A stretch of DNA of 64,000 nucleotides from a candidate division FCPU426 bacterium (GCA_027366525.1 DAHXKG010000002.1:62001-126000), one strand, 5' to 3'. Positions 27,953 through 37,713 are shown, counted from the first letter of the stretch. Notes: generated by a model not told the origin, from the letters alone. A program made the numbers and translations.

Positions 27953-28264
27953 TTATGAAAAGATTTCAGGTTGAAAATCGCTTTTTTCAATTTCATTGAG
28001 CAAATTTTCAATTTTTAAAATGTAATTTCTCATTTTTTGAATATCAGATAAAGCTTCTTCATATTGTTGTTTCATTTTATCATGAGATTCTTGATCGGAG
28101 GAGACTTGTTTTTGAAGTTGATTTTTTAACAAAAGATTTTCCTTCATTAATTGTCCATTGACAGTACGAAGCTGAATAATACTTTCCAATAGTTTTTGTA
28201 TACGAGTTTCTAATTGGGACCATTTTTCATCAATTGTAGTTGGAATAGTATCATCGAAGTGCAA
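27953..28264 (-). CDS. Small coiled-coil protein, ZapB-like
   Basis: 103 residues. Nearly all of it (about 15-95) is predicted coiled coil with leucine heptads (LETRIQKLLESIIQLRTVNG, then LMKENLLLKNQLQKQ). The start is TTG at 28264, overlapping the end of pheT by 14 bases, with AAAGGAG 10 bases upstream. Small coiled-coil ZapB-like proteins are often encoded next to zapA, so a divisome role is inferred; sequence alone does not prove it. Confidence 0.65.
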   Translation of the reverse strand: MHFDDTIPTTIDEKWSQLETRIQKLLESIIQLRTVNGQLMKENLLLKNQLQKQVSSDQESHDKMKQQYEEALSDIQKMRNYILKIENLLNEIEKSDFQPEIFS

Positions 28265-30668
28265 TGGAATATTTCTCCTTTAATTGAGCTATTATATCAG
28301 AAATATATTGATTTATTTCAAGATCAGTTAATGTTTTTTCATTATTTTGGAAGATTAATCGATAGGTTAAACTATTGCTATTCTGAGGAAGCGAAGGGTC
28401 TTTATATACATCAAATAAATGAATGCTTTTTAAATCCGGGCCGACTGTATTGAGCATTTCAAGTTCAATTACTTGATTATATATTGTGGAAGGAACAATA
28501 AAGCATAGATCTCGCCATGCAGAGGGGAACTTGGGGAAGGGATTAAAAAATACATCCTGTTTTATCCATTCCTCGAAGCAACTTAGATTAATTTCAATGC
28601 CTAAACAAGGCTCTACAATATTATATGGTTTCAAAAAATTTGAACTAATTAATCCTCCATGAATTAACTTTTGATTTTGAACTATAATTTCAAAGTTTTG
28701 ATGATTTTCAAAAAATGAATGCTCGGGCGAACAATTAAAATTCCAATGGGCTTGCATTGGAATTTGAGTTAAAATGTGATTTGCAAGTTCTTTGAGATCA
28801 AAGAAGTCCCATTTTTTTTCAAATGAATTCCAGCTTTTATTAAAGTGAGAACCATGCAATACAGCAGTTGCATATTTGGTTTCAATTGGAGCATTTTGTT
28901 CAAATGAAAATATCCGATTGATTTCATAAAGTCCGATATCAGGATTCTGATGAGAAATATTTAATGCTACATTTTTTATAAGGGAAGGTATTAAGGAAGT
29001 TCTTAAATATTTCTGATCATCGGCAATAGGATTAAGAAGTTTTATAGAGTTTTCAAAATAAGCAGATTCAAGAAAAGGGGAATTAATAGCTTCAGAAAGT
29101 CCAAAATGTTCAAAAAGGGTTCGAAGTTTTAAAACTACTTGGTGGGGGTAGTCACTGCGCATATAGGTTACTGGAATTTTTGGAAAAGCAATCGGAATGT
29201 TGTTATAACCATTAATTCGTGCGATTTCTTCGATAAGATCAATTTCATGCCCTAAATCGATTCGATAGCTTGGGGGTCTAACTTTTATAGAACCTGGCAA
29301 TACATCGTTATTCATAATCTTACATCCAATCCATGAAAGAATTTCGGTTTGTTTGTTAGGAGAAATTTCAATGCCTAAAAGCGAAACTGTTTTGAATGTA
29401 TTAAGTATAACCGGAGATTTGGATGAGGAATGACGAGAGCGATGAATAGCAGTCTGATACGATGAACTGTTTGATGTTTTTAAAATTAGATCTCGCGCAT
29501 ATTTTAATGCAGGAATAACCATGCGGGGGTCAACTCCACGTTCAAATCGATATGAAGCATCTGTTGAAATTTCAAGTTTTCTTGCTGCTTTTCTTATGAC
29601 GGATGGTTGAAACCAAGCTGATTCAAGAAGAACATCTTGAGTTTTGTCAGTAACTTGAGAATTAAATCCTCCCATAATTCCAGCTAATGCTATGGGGTGT
29701 TGATCATCTGCAATAACTAACATGCTCGAATTTAAACTAACGGATTGATTGTTGAGCAGTAAAATTGATTCCATGTTTTGAGCACTTCGAATATTTAAAG
29801 TTTTATTTTTTTTGTCGGAAGAAATTGTTTTAAAGTCAAATGCATGAAGAGGTTGACCAAATTCAAAAAGAATTAGATTGGTAATATCTACGATATTGTT
29901 AACCGAACGATGTCCGATTCTTTCGAGCCATTGTGATAACCAGAATGGTGACGGCGAAACTTTGACATTGGGAATTAAACAAGATGCATAGAGTGGGCAA
30001 ATCGAGGAATCCTGAACTTTGATTGTATAACTTGAGGGTGATGTAGAATTTAACCTAGAGTATTCTGGAAAGTTAGCTTCCAAGGGTGGTTTATATATAG
30101 AAGGCAATTGAATTGAGATTTTTAATAAACTTGAAATTTCTCGAGCAATTCCAAAATGACTTAAAAGATCAGGGCGGTTTGGAGTGATTTCGATTTCAAA
30201 AAGGATATCTGGGAGATTTAGATAGGTTAGAATGCTTTGACCAATTATAGCATCCGGTGGGAGTATAAAAATTCCATCAGAATTATTTGAAAATCCAAGT
30301 TCTTGTGCAGAACAAAGCATACCAAATGATTCAATGTTTCTAATTTTAGTTGATTGTATTATCTGATTATTAGGGAGTTTAGCACCAATTTTGGCAAGTG
30401 GTACTTTTTGGTGCGGCAAAATATTTTTGGCTCCACAAACAATTTGATATGTTTTTTCGCCATCGGTTACATGTGCAATCGATAACCGATCTGCATTGGG
30501 ATGCTTATTAATTGTTAAGATTTCAGAAATGACAACATCGTGAATTTTATCCCCAATAAGCTGAGTTTTTGAAATTTCAAGACCGGCTAACGATAATTTT
30601 TTAAAAATATCATCAGCGGTACATGGAATTTTAATATAATTCTGTATCCAATTGTAAGAAAGAAGCAT
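28251..30668 (-). CDS. pheT: Phenylalanyl-tRNA synthetase beta subunit
   Basis: 805 residues, full length. The N-terminal EMAP/tRNA-binding domain (about 40-150, NKHPNADRLSIAHVTDGEKTYQ..VCGA), the B3/B4 editing region, the B5 domain, the catalytic-like core and the C-terminal ferredoxin-fold anticodon-binding domain (from about 715, FPKFPSAWRDLCFIV) are all present in order. The alpha subunit gene pheS, usually directly upstream, is absent here: the upstream neighbour is the divergent prfB. Confidence 0.96.
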   Translation of the reverse strand: MLLSYNWIQNYIKIPCTADDIFKKLSLAGLEISKTQLIGDKIHDVVISEILTINKHPNADRLSIAHVTDGEKTYQIVCGAKNILPHQKVPLAKIGAKLPNNQIIQSTKIRNIESFGMLCSAQELGFSNNSDGIFILPPDAIIGQSILTYLNLPDILFEIEITPNRPDLLSHFGIAREISSLLKISIQLPSIYKPPLEANFPEYSRLNSTSPSSYTIKVQDSSICPLYASCLIPNVKVSPSPFWLSQWLERIGHRSVNNIVDITNLILFEFGQPLHAFDFKTISSDKKNKTLNIRSAQNMESILLLNNQSVSLNSSMLVIADDQHPIALAGIMGGFNSQVTDKTQDVLLESAWFQPSVIRKAARKLEISTDASYRFERGVDPRMVIPALKYARDLILKTSNSSSYQTAIHRSRHSSSKSPVILNTFKTVSLLGIEISPNKQTEILSWIGCKIMNNDVLPGSIKVRPPSYRIDLGHEIDLIEEIARINGYNNIPIAFPKIPVTYMRSDYPHQVVLKLRTLFEHFGLSEAINSPFLESAYFENSIKLLNPIADDQKYLRTSLIPSLIKNVALNISHQNPDIGLYEINRIFSFEQNAPIETKYATAVLHGSHFNKSWNSFEKKWDFFDLKELANHILTQIPMQAHWNFNCSPEHSFFENHQNFEIIVQNQKLIHGGLISSNFLKPYNIVEPCLGIEINLSCFEEWIKQDVFFNPFPKFPSAWRDLCFIVPSTIYNQVIELEMLNTVGPDLKSIHLFDVYKDPSLPQNSNSLTYRLIFQNNEKTLTDLEINQYISDIIAQLKEKYSIALR

Positions 30669-30702
30669 AGTTAACTTTAGTTGAATTTAATAATTAGTAA
30701 TA

Positions 30703-30730
30703 TTGACTGGTTTAAAGTTTAAATTATGAA
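30703..30730 (+). promoter_or_regulatory. Candidate promoter of prfB
   Basis: TTGACT (30703-30708), 16-base spacer, TATGAA (30725-30730), leaving a leader of about 120 bases. It overlaps the oppositely oriented candidate pheT promoter. Confidence 0.4.
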
Positions 30731-30744
30731 TTTCAAACTGTCAA
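30716..30744 (-). promoter_or_regulatory. Candidate promoter of pheT operon
   Basis: Minus strand: TTGACA (30739-30744), 17-base spacer, TAAACT (30716-30721), about 48 bases ahead of the pheT ATG. Perfect -35, fair -10. Confidence 0.45.
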
Positions 30745-30858
30745 TGTTATGTTATCAAGTCGTTGTTGGTATAGTTAAAAATAAACTGATTTTATTCATG
30801 ATTTTTATTACAATGCAGTTAAAATTCGATGTTTACATGGGAAGGCAGGTGATTTTTT

Positions 30859-31951
30859 TTGTCATTAGATCTCGATATGCGAGTACTTCAAAAAAAAATC
30901 ATGGAAGTGAGGGATCATCTTTGACCCGGATGGAATTTTAAAAAAAATTGAAGAACTAGAAAATCAAATCGTTCAGGAAAATTTTTGGAAAAATGCTCAA
31001 AAGGCACTAGAAATTACTTCAACTCTGTCTAAATTAAAAAATCAGGTTGAAATGTATAAAAAATTTGAAAGTCATTATCAAGAACTTTTGACCTATCATG
31101 AATTACTTACGGAACAGCATGATGATGGATTGCTGAAGGAACTTGAAAAAAGTTATCTTGAATTTGAATCAGATTTTAAAATACTAGAACTTGAGCATAA
31201 TTTTGTTGGTAAATACGATTTTAATAATGCGTATCTTTCGATCCATCCAGGAGCTGGTGGCACGGAAAGTCAAGATTGGGCATCAATTTTATTGAGGATG
31301 TATTTGCGCTGGATTGAAAAGCATGATTTCATGGTTGAGACACTCGACTATCAAGTAGCCGATGAAGCGGGAATAAAATCGGTAACTCTTTGGATTAAAG
31401 GACCATGGGCATATGGTTTTTTGAAAGTTGAAAAAGGTGTGCATCGGTTGGTGCGAATTTCACCATTTGATTCTAATAAACGAAGACACACTTCTTTTGC
31501 GTCCGTAGATGTAATGCCTGAGGTTGAAGAAGTTGAAGTTGAAATAAAAGAAGATGATATCAAATTAGATACTTTTCGGTCAGGCGGAAAAGGTGGTCAG
31601 AATGTTAATAAGGTAGAAACGGCGGTTCGCTTAACGCATATACCAACTGGTATTATAGTCGCTTGTCAAATGGAACGTTCACAATTAAAAAACAGAGAAA
31701 TTGCGATGAAAATGCTGAAATCCAAATTATTTCAACATTTTCAAAATTTGCATGATCAGGAAATTGATAAAATATCAGGCGAAAAAAAGAAAATTGAATG
31801 GGGAAGTCAAATTCGTTCTTATGTTTTTCAACCATATCAGCTTGTCAAAGACCATCGCACTAATGTTGAAATTGGTGATATTAATCGTGTAATTGATGGA
31901 GATTTGGATATGTTTATAGAGGAAGCTTTGAAAAAGAAGGTGTTTAACTGA
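30859..31951 (+). CDS. prfB: Peptide chain release factor 2, with programmed +1 frameshift
   Basis: Class I release factor recognising UGA/UAA. The first part is TTG at 30859 (AGGTGA 6 bases upstream) through CTT at 30919, ending at an in-frame TGA (30922-30924). After a +1 shift reading continues at GAC 30923 and runs to 31951, giving 363 residues, the usual RF2 length. The stop-codon-recognition SPF is in [12 protein letters not shown], and the peptidyl-hydrolysis GGQ is at about residues 245-247 in [14 protein letters not shown]. Low RF2 slows termination at TGA and favours the shift, an autoregulation known from E. coli and many bacteria. It is not a pseudogene. Confidence 0.95.
30910..30925 (+). 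promoter_or_regulatory. RF2 programmed frameshift site
   Basis: CTT-TGA-C (30919-30925) is the universal RF2 slippery/stop context. An AGGG element at 30910-30913 upstream resembles the internal Shine-Dalgarno-like stimulator, though the spacing to CTT (5 bases) is longer than the 3 bases in E. coli. The 0-frame ends here; the +1 frame codes for the rest of RF2. Confidence 0.9.
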
Positions 31952-32152
31952 GATGTTGAGTAAGATTGGTTGTGGGATATCAATAACTCGTATGTTTTTT
32001 TATAGTTTGACGGGAAGATGGTTAGTGACGCTATAGTTTATGAATGTACAAGCAGAAATTTTTTTAAAATAGTCAGTATGAAAATTTGGTGAAAATAAAT
32101 TTCTGAATTGACACGACAAACGGGATGCATATTTTGGTTGTTAGGAAAATTT

Positions 32153-34129
32153 ATGAATAGTTTAAATAAAATAAACATCAAATATTTTATAATTGCTTTG
32201 ATTTTGATGATGCTGAGTTCATTTTTTTATATAAAAATGATTCCGAATATTATTATTGGAAGTATATTGATTTTAAGTTCATTTGGAATGTTGGTGATTG
32301 CATTTCGTTCATCGAGCATGATTTCTTTAAACGAAAAAACCAACTATTCCCACTTTCAAAAAACGAATGGATCCCATTTTGAGATAGTTGTTCTATTATT
32401 AATTATGTGGACAGTACTATTTCATTTTTTTGAACTTCAAAATTTCTTTGCTGGATTTGTAATCATCGGTTGTCTGACCGGAATAGTCATTTTAGTAAAA
32501 CAAAATCAACGTCAAGAAAGTTTTAAAAATACGGAGAATCAATCTGACAAATGGTTTGTGGTTTTTTTATTAATTTTTTCATTTTTGATTCGATTTCCGT
32601 GGTTGCATCACAATTTTGCCGGGTTACAAATAGACGATGCCGATAATTTAATGGTGGCGCTAAATATCTTAAAAGGTCAACAAATTTCTCCGTTTGCACT
32701 TGCATGGTATTCTAATCCAGGCTTAATTTTCTTAATAATTGCTGGAGTTTGGAAAATTTTAGGTGCTAAGTTAATAATTGCCAGAGGAATTTCAGCTTTT
32801 GTCTCGATTTTAATGATTTGGTTGTTTTTTAAATGGTGCCGATTATATTTTAGCATCTGGCCATCATTTTTTACGGCATTTTTGCTGTCGGTTTCTTGGT
32901 GGAATCTTTTTTTTAGTTTTTCTGTTAGACATTTGATTTTTTTAGATTTATTTGAAATTGCCATTTTTTATTTTCTTGAAAAAGGTTTTCGTCAGAAAAA
33001 GGCAATTTATTTTGGGCTTTCAGGCTTATTTACAGCAAGTGCAATGTTAACATATTACTCTGGATGTTTAGTTCCTCCAATGGTTCTAGCAATAATATTG
33101 ATTAGTATTGTTTTACAAAGAAAAAAAATTTTTAAAGAATATTTTCCTTATTTTTTCTTAATGGCGTTTGCGTTTGTGTTGTTAATCGAGCCATATCTCT
33201 ATGTGATTATTGAACAACCCAGTAGTATTCTTTCCAGAGCAAATCAATTGAATATATTTAATATTGTGTTACAAACACATTACTTTTTATTGCCAATTAA
33301 AACCACTTTTTGGACAATTTATACTTTGTTTTTTCCAAATCATTTTATTGACCCTAATTTTGGCATACCCATGATTCCTTGTCTGGACATGGTTTCCGGT
33401 TTTTTGTGCTTTATTGGATTAATATTAGCAATTTTTTCAATTGATCAATGGATAAGCCTAGTATCCCTAATTGGATTTATTATTGGTGTTATTGCCAATT
33501 CATTAGCAGTACAAGGGCCTAATCCAGTTGTCCAATCATTTGCTGGGCTGCGATCATTTTTGATTTTGCCGTTTTTATTTTTAATGATTGGAATAGCATT
33601 AGAATGGATATATCAATGGTGGAGGACAAGTAATCTTAAAAAAAATTTTCGCAGAATTATTAAAATTGGTTGGACAATGCTATTAATTATTGTTTGCTAT
33701 GTAAATATAAATATTTATTTTTTTAAATTTCGGAATAGTGTAGGTGAATGGAATGCACTAGGGTTTAATCATATAGAAACAGCTTTGATATTTAAAAGAT
33801 ATTATCCGCATAATAATATTCTTGTAAGATGGGATTTAAATTCAAGCGTGGAGCAATTTTTGGATTTCCGTAATCATGTTAAGGTTAATATGATTAATAC
33901 GTTGAAATTACCCTTTGATTTTAAAACAACTAAAAAGCATGTGGTATTAATACTTCCCACTTATCAGTGGCCGCGTCGGCAGACGGAAATTAAAAAACTA
34001 TATCCGAAATCGCATTGGAAACTTTGGAAAAATAAGTTTGGACAACCATTTCTATATGCGATAACAATTCCCGGAGATGAAATCCAAGCAAGACAGATAG
34101 GTATTCAATGCAAGCGTATTTTACAATAA
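32153..34129 (+). CDS. GT-C glycosyltransferase, PMT/ArnT-like (copy 1)
   Basis: 658 residues with many transmembrane helices, resembling dolichyl-phosphate-mannose-type or ArnT-like transferases that use polyprenyl-phosphate sugars. The first periplasmic loop has HHNFAGLQIDDADNL; the acidic pair at the usual catalytic site is Asp-Asp here. Helices then include SWWNLFFSFSVRH and TTFWTIYTLFFPN. The ATG at 32153 is preceded by AGGAAA; the upstream TTG at 32108 lies in a possible -35 (TTGACA, 16 bases, TATTTT). It is a tandem paralogue of the next gene. Acceptor unknown. Confidence 0.8.
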   Translation: MNSLNKINIKYFIIALILMMLSSFFYIKMIPNIIIGSILILSSFGMLVIAFRSSSMISLNEKTNYSHFQKTNGSHFEIVVLLLIMWTVLFHFFELQNFFAGFVIIGCLTGIVILVKQNQRQESFKNTENQSDKWFVVFLLIFSFLIRFPWLHHNFAGLQIDDADNLMVALNILKGQQISPFALAWYSNPGLIFLIIAGVWKILGAKLIIARGISAFVSILMIWLFFKWCRLYFSIWPSFFTAFLLSVSWWNLFFSFSVRHLIFLDLFEIAIFYFLEKGFRQKKAIYFGLSGLFTASAMLTYYSGCLVPPMVLAIILISIVLQRKKIFKEYFPYFFLMAFAFVLLIEPYLYVIIEQPSSILSRANQLNIFNIVLQTHYFLLPIKTTFWTIYTLFFPNHFIDPNFGIPMIPCLDMVSGFLCFIGLILAIFSIDQWISLVSLIGFIIGVIANSLAVQGPNPVVQSFAGLRSFLILPFLFLMIGIALEWIYQWWRTSNLKKNFRRIIKIGWTMLLIIVCYVNINIYFFKFRNSVGEWNALGFNHIETALIFKRYYPHNNILVRWDLNSSVEQFLDFRNHVKVNMINTLKLPFDFKTTKKHVVLILPTYQWPRRQTEIKKLYPKSHWKLWKNKFGQPFLYAITIPGDEIQARQIGIQCKRILQ

Positions 34130-34206
34130 TGGAATATTGGTTCAGTGTGGATAAAAACAGGTCAAAATGATATAGTTTGTGAAATAAATGGAATGAAAGA
34201 TTATTT

Positions 34207-36162
34207 ATGATTAAATATCGATTTTTAGTACCAGGTTTGATTTTTGAAACGCTTGCTATTGTTTTTTTATCTGGAAATTTGCTGCAGATTTCCAATTGGA
34301 TTATAGGCGGGGCATGTTGGTTATTAACATTTTTCCTTTTGGTTAAAGCATTCTCTGAAGATACTTCAAAAGTACCGATAAAAGAATCCATCATTGGCAT
34401 ACCAATGGGAGGCGTTAAGAAAATAAAACCAGTTCGATTTGAGATTCTTTTTTTAATTTTAACGATATGGATTAGTACTTTTTTTTATTTTGAGAAACAG
34501 AATTGGCTTTTTGGAATAATTGGATTGGCATTATTTGTGATGCTAGTTGTACTTAGCAAAATGCGAACAGAAATTACTAAATCGCCGAATAGCAAAGATA
34601 AAAGTAATAAATACGAGAACTATTTACTGTGGTTTTTAATTATATTTTCGTCCCTGTTAAGATTCCCTTGGATTTATCACAACTTTGTAGGATTACAAGC
34701 CGATGAGGGGGCTTTGCTTTTAAACACATGGAGTATTATGAAAGGGAAGCTGCTTTCACCGTTTACAGTCATTTGGTCAAACAATCCCTCGTTTACATAT
34801 TTTATTTTAGCCCAATTTTTGCACATACTTGGTTTTAAGCTTGCAATGGCTCGAGCAGTTACTGCTCTGGTCGCAGTTTTAACAATCTGGGTTTTTTTTA
34901 AGTGGTGTAGATTCTATTTTGATGTGATGGCTTCATTCTTAGCAACATTTCTTTTTTCAATTTCGTGGTGGAATCTTTTCTTTAGCATGTCGCTTTTTCA
35001 TGCTATGTATACAAATCTCTTTGAAGTTTCAACATTCTATTTTTTAGAGAAAGGATTTAGAAGAAAAAAAGCAATTGATTTTGCACTATCCGGTCTTTTT
35101 ATAGCGGCAAGCGTTATGAGTTATATATCGGGCAGGCTGGTGCCAATAATGATATTAGTGGTTATTTTAAGTTTAATTGTTATTAATGGGAAAAAATTTT
35201 TACAGTCATATCTAAAGTATTTAGTGCTTTTGGCGTTATCCACATTATTGCTATTGGGGCCATTTTTAGTTTTGGTTTTTCATCAACCAAGCGTTTTTTT
35301 TGCAAGAAGTGAACAGCTAAATATTTTTAAGCTAATTTTAAAAACGAAAAATTTTTTGCTCCCTCTTAAAACTACGTTTTGGACAATTTATACGTTATTT
35401 TTTCCTAATGTCTTCGGTATTGATTGTCGCTTTGATTTGCCATTAAATCCCGGTTTAGATATAGTGACCGGTTTTTTTGGGTTTATGGGATTGATTTTAA
35501 CAATTCGATCGATTCGAAAAAACGAAAATATTATTTTCATTGTTGGTTTTTTGGCGGGAGTGATTGCAAACTCTTTTGCAATTGAGGGGCCCAATCCCAA
35601 TCCAGCTTTTTTTAAGGCTCTTCGGTGTTTTTTGATTTTGCCATTTTTGTTTTTAATGGTTGCAACGGCTTTCCAGTGGCTAATCCAATGGGAAAAAGAA
35701 CATAATTTTGGGAAAATTTATCACAATGCAATCAAGGGGATACTGATCGTGTTGTTGATAATTTCTTGTGTAATTAATTTTAATATTTATTTTTTTAAAT
35801 TCAGAAATTCAGAAATATCGTGGAGCGATCTTGGGTTTAATCATTTAAGAGCAGCTTCGATTTATAAAAAATACTATCCCCAAAATAAAGTCATAACATA
35901 TTGGGCTTTTGACTCAGTGGTTGAAAAAGTTATGAACGATTTTAATCATGTTAAAGTAACATCAGTGAATCACCTTCAATTACCGTTACATGTTTCAACG
36001 TCTAAAAATGTTGCCCTTGTTATTCCAAACGGTTTATGGATGAATCAGTTATCAAAAATAAGGCAACTATATCCAAGGGCAAAATGGAAGTATATAAAAA
36101 ATAGATTTGGGCAACAAGTTTTTTTCGTAATTACAATTCCACACGATGAACTTATTTCATAA
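34207..36162 (+). CDS. GT-C glycosyltransferase, PMT/ArnT-like (copy 2)
   Basis: 651 residues, polytopic, clearly homologous to the preceding gene along its whole length. Shared landmarks are FKWCRFYF, SWWNLFFS, FYFLEKGFRRKKAI, TTFWTIYTLFFPN and the C-terminal FGQQVFFVITIPHDE. The first-loop acidic motif is FVGLQADEGALL, i.e. the usual Asp-Glu, unlike copy 1. The pair probably arose by local duplication and then diverged. It may act on lipid A, lipoprotein or protein acceptors; not decidable here. Confidence 0.8.
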   Translation: MIKYRFLVPGLIFETLAIVFLSGNLLQISNWIIGGACWLLTFFLLVKAFSEDTSKVPIKESIIGIPMGGVKKIKPVRFEILFLILTIWISTFFYFEKQNWLFGIIGLALFVMLVVLSKMRTEITKSPNSKDKSNKYENYLLWFLIIFSSLLRFPWIYHNFVGLQADEGALLLNTWSIMKGKLLSPFTVIWSNNPSFTYFILAQFLHILGFKLAMARAVTALVAVLTIWVFFKWCRFYFDVMASFLATFLFSISWWNLFFSMSLFHAMYTNLFEVSTFYFLEKGFRRKKAIDFALSGLFIAASVMSYISGRLVPIMILVVILSLIVINGKKFLQSYLKYLVLLALSTLLLLGPFLVLVFHQPSVFFARSEQLNIFKLILKTKNFLLPLKTTFWTIYTLFFPNVFGIDCRFDLPLNPGLDIVTGFFGFMGLILTIRSIRKNENIIFIVGFLAGVIANSFAIEGPNPNPAFFKALRCFLILPFLFLMVATAFQWLIQWEKEHNFGKIYHNAIKGILIVLLIISCVINFNIYFFKFRNSEISWSDLGFNHLRAASIYKKYYPQNKVITYWAFDSVVEKVMNDFNHVKVTSVNHLQLPLHVSTSKNVALVIPNGLWMNQLSKIRQLYPRAKWKYIKNRFGQQVFFVITIPHDELIS

Positions 36163-36185
36163 CGGGATAGATAGCGGAGGGTTTT

Positions 36186-37694
36186 GTGACAGAGTTAAAT
36201 GATTTAATTCAAGCTAGATTTCAAAAATTAAATTTATTAAAGAATATGGGAATTAATCCTTTTCCATATTCTTTTCAGGTAACAGCCTATACGAGTGACA
36301 TTAAATCTAAATATAATTATTTAGAACAAGGTCAACATCTTGAAACAGAGATGGTTTCAATTGCTGGCCGAATTATGACGCTGCGCTTGCATGGCAAAAG
36401 CAGCTTTGCACATATCCAAGATGAAAATGGGCAAATTCAAATTTATATTAAATTGGATGAGGTGGGTGAGAAAGAATATGAATTATTTAAATTATTAGAG
36501 CTGGGCGATATTGTAGGAATTGAAGGGTTTCCGTTTAAAACGAGAACTGGGGAATTAACAATTCATGCTCGATCAGTTATGGCATTATGTAAGGCTTTGC
36601 ATCCACTGCCGGAAAAATGGCATGGGTTAACAGATGTTGAAATTAGATATCGTCATCGGTATGTAGATCTTATTGTAAATAAAAACGTAAAATCTGTATT
36701 TCAAATTCGATCCAGGGTTATTTCTGCAATACGTTATTTTTTGGATCAATTAGGGTATCTCGAAGTTGAGACACCAATGATGCATCCGATTCCAGGCGGG
36801 ACAACGGCTCGGCCTTTTTTGACGCACCATAATACTTTAAATATGCAACTTTATATGCGAATCGCTCCTGAATTGTATTTAAAAAAACTTTTGGTTGGAG
36901 GATTTGAAAAAGTTTATGAATTAGGTCGGAATTTTAGGAATGAAGGAATTAGTATAAAACACAATCCGGAATTTACAATGCTAGAAGCCTATGTTGCGTA
37001 TGGTGATATTGAAACTGTTATGAAGTTAACTGAAGCCATTTTGGTTGAATCTGCAAAAGTTATCGAAAAAAATTATGAAGGAAAGGATGAGATTGTAGTT
37101 TTAGAAAAACTTTTAAAACCGATTCCGCAACTGACGTTATTTTCAGCTTTGCAAAAATATACTGGCATTGATTATGCGCAATCATCGATTGACAATCTTC
37201 GTGAGCAATTGAAAATACATTCTATTCAAATCAAAGATGTTAATAAAATGTCTAAAGCTGAAATTGCATATTGTTTGTTTGAAGTATTGGTTGAACCCAA
37301 ATTAATTGATCCAGTTTTTATTACCGATTTTCCGATAGAGGTATCTCCTTTAGCCAAAGTGAAACGATCAGATCCTGCTTTAGCAGAGCGCTTTGAATTA
37401 TTTATTCAAGGGCGGGAAATCGCAAATGGGTTTTCTGAATTAAATGATCCGGTAGACCAAAGAGCTCGATTCGAAAAACAAGCAGCTCTTCGAGAAGCTG
37501 GAAATGATGAAGCAATGTTTCTTGATGAAGATTATATACTCGCTTTAACATATGGGATGCCTCCGGCTGGCGGAGTGGGTATAGGGATCGATCGATTGCT
37601 CATGATTTTAACAAACAGTCAATCTATTCGCGATGTTATTTTGTTCCCATTGTTACGTCCTCGAGAAGATGATGAAAAAATAAAATTTGAATAA
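36186..37694 (+). CDS. lysS: Lysyl-tRNA synthetase, class II
   Basis: 502 residues. The N-terminal OB-fold anticodon-binding domain (about 55-150, SIAGRIMTLRLHGKSSFAHIQD) is followed by the class II core: motif 2 FRNEGISIKHNPEFTMLE and motif 3 GIGIDRLLMILTN near the C terminus. The start is GTG at 36186 with GGAGGG 5 bases upstream. In many bacteria lysS follows prfB directly; here two glycosyltransferases lie between them. Confidence 0.97.
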   Translation: MTELNDLIQARFQKLNLLKNMGINPFPYSFQVTAYTSDIKSKYNYLEQGQHLETEMVSIAGRIMTLRLHGKSSFAHIQDENGQIQIYIKLDEVGEKEYELFKLLELGDIVGIEGFPFKTRTGELTIHARSVMALCKALHPLPEKWHGLTDVEIRYRHRYVDLIVNKNVKSVFQIRSRVISAIRYFLDQLGYLEVETPMMHPIPGGTTARPFLTHHNTLNMQLYMRIAPELYLKKLLVGGFEKVYELGRNFRNEGISIKHNPEFTMLEAYVAYGDIETVMKLTEAILVESAKVIEKNYEGKDEIVVLEKLLKPIPQLTLFSALQKYTGIDYAQSSIDNLREQLKIHSIQIKDVNKMSKAEIAYCLFEVLVEPKLIDPVFITDFPIEVSPLAKVKRSDPALAERFELFIQGREIANGFSELNDPVDQRARFEKQAALREAGNDEAMFLDEDYILALTYGMPPAGGVGIGIDRLLMILTNSQSIRDVILFPLLRPREDDEKIKFE

Positions 37695-37713
37695 ACTAAA
37701 TTAAGGTCAAATT

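Noticed and set aside
30726-30941. A 71-codon open frame on the plus strand upstream of prfB
   Set aside because: It has no good ribosome binding site, low-complexity hydrophobic content, and overlaps the RF2 0-frame and frameshift site in another phase; prfB explains the region.
31952-32152. A small RNA or gene between prfB and the first glycosyltransferase
   Set aside because: About 200 bases of AT-rich sequence with no stable long hairpin, tRNA-like fold or coding frame with a ribosome site; only a possible promoter near 32108-32135.
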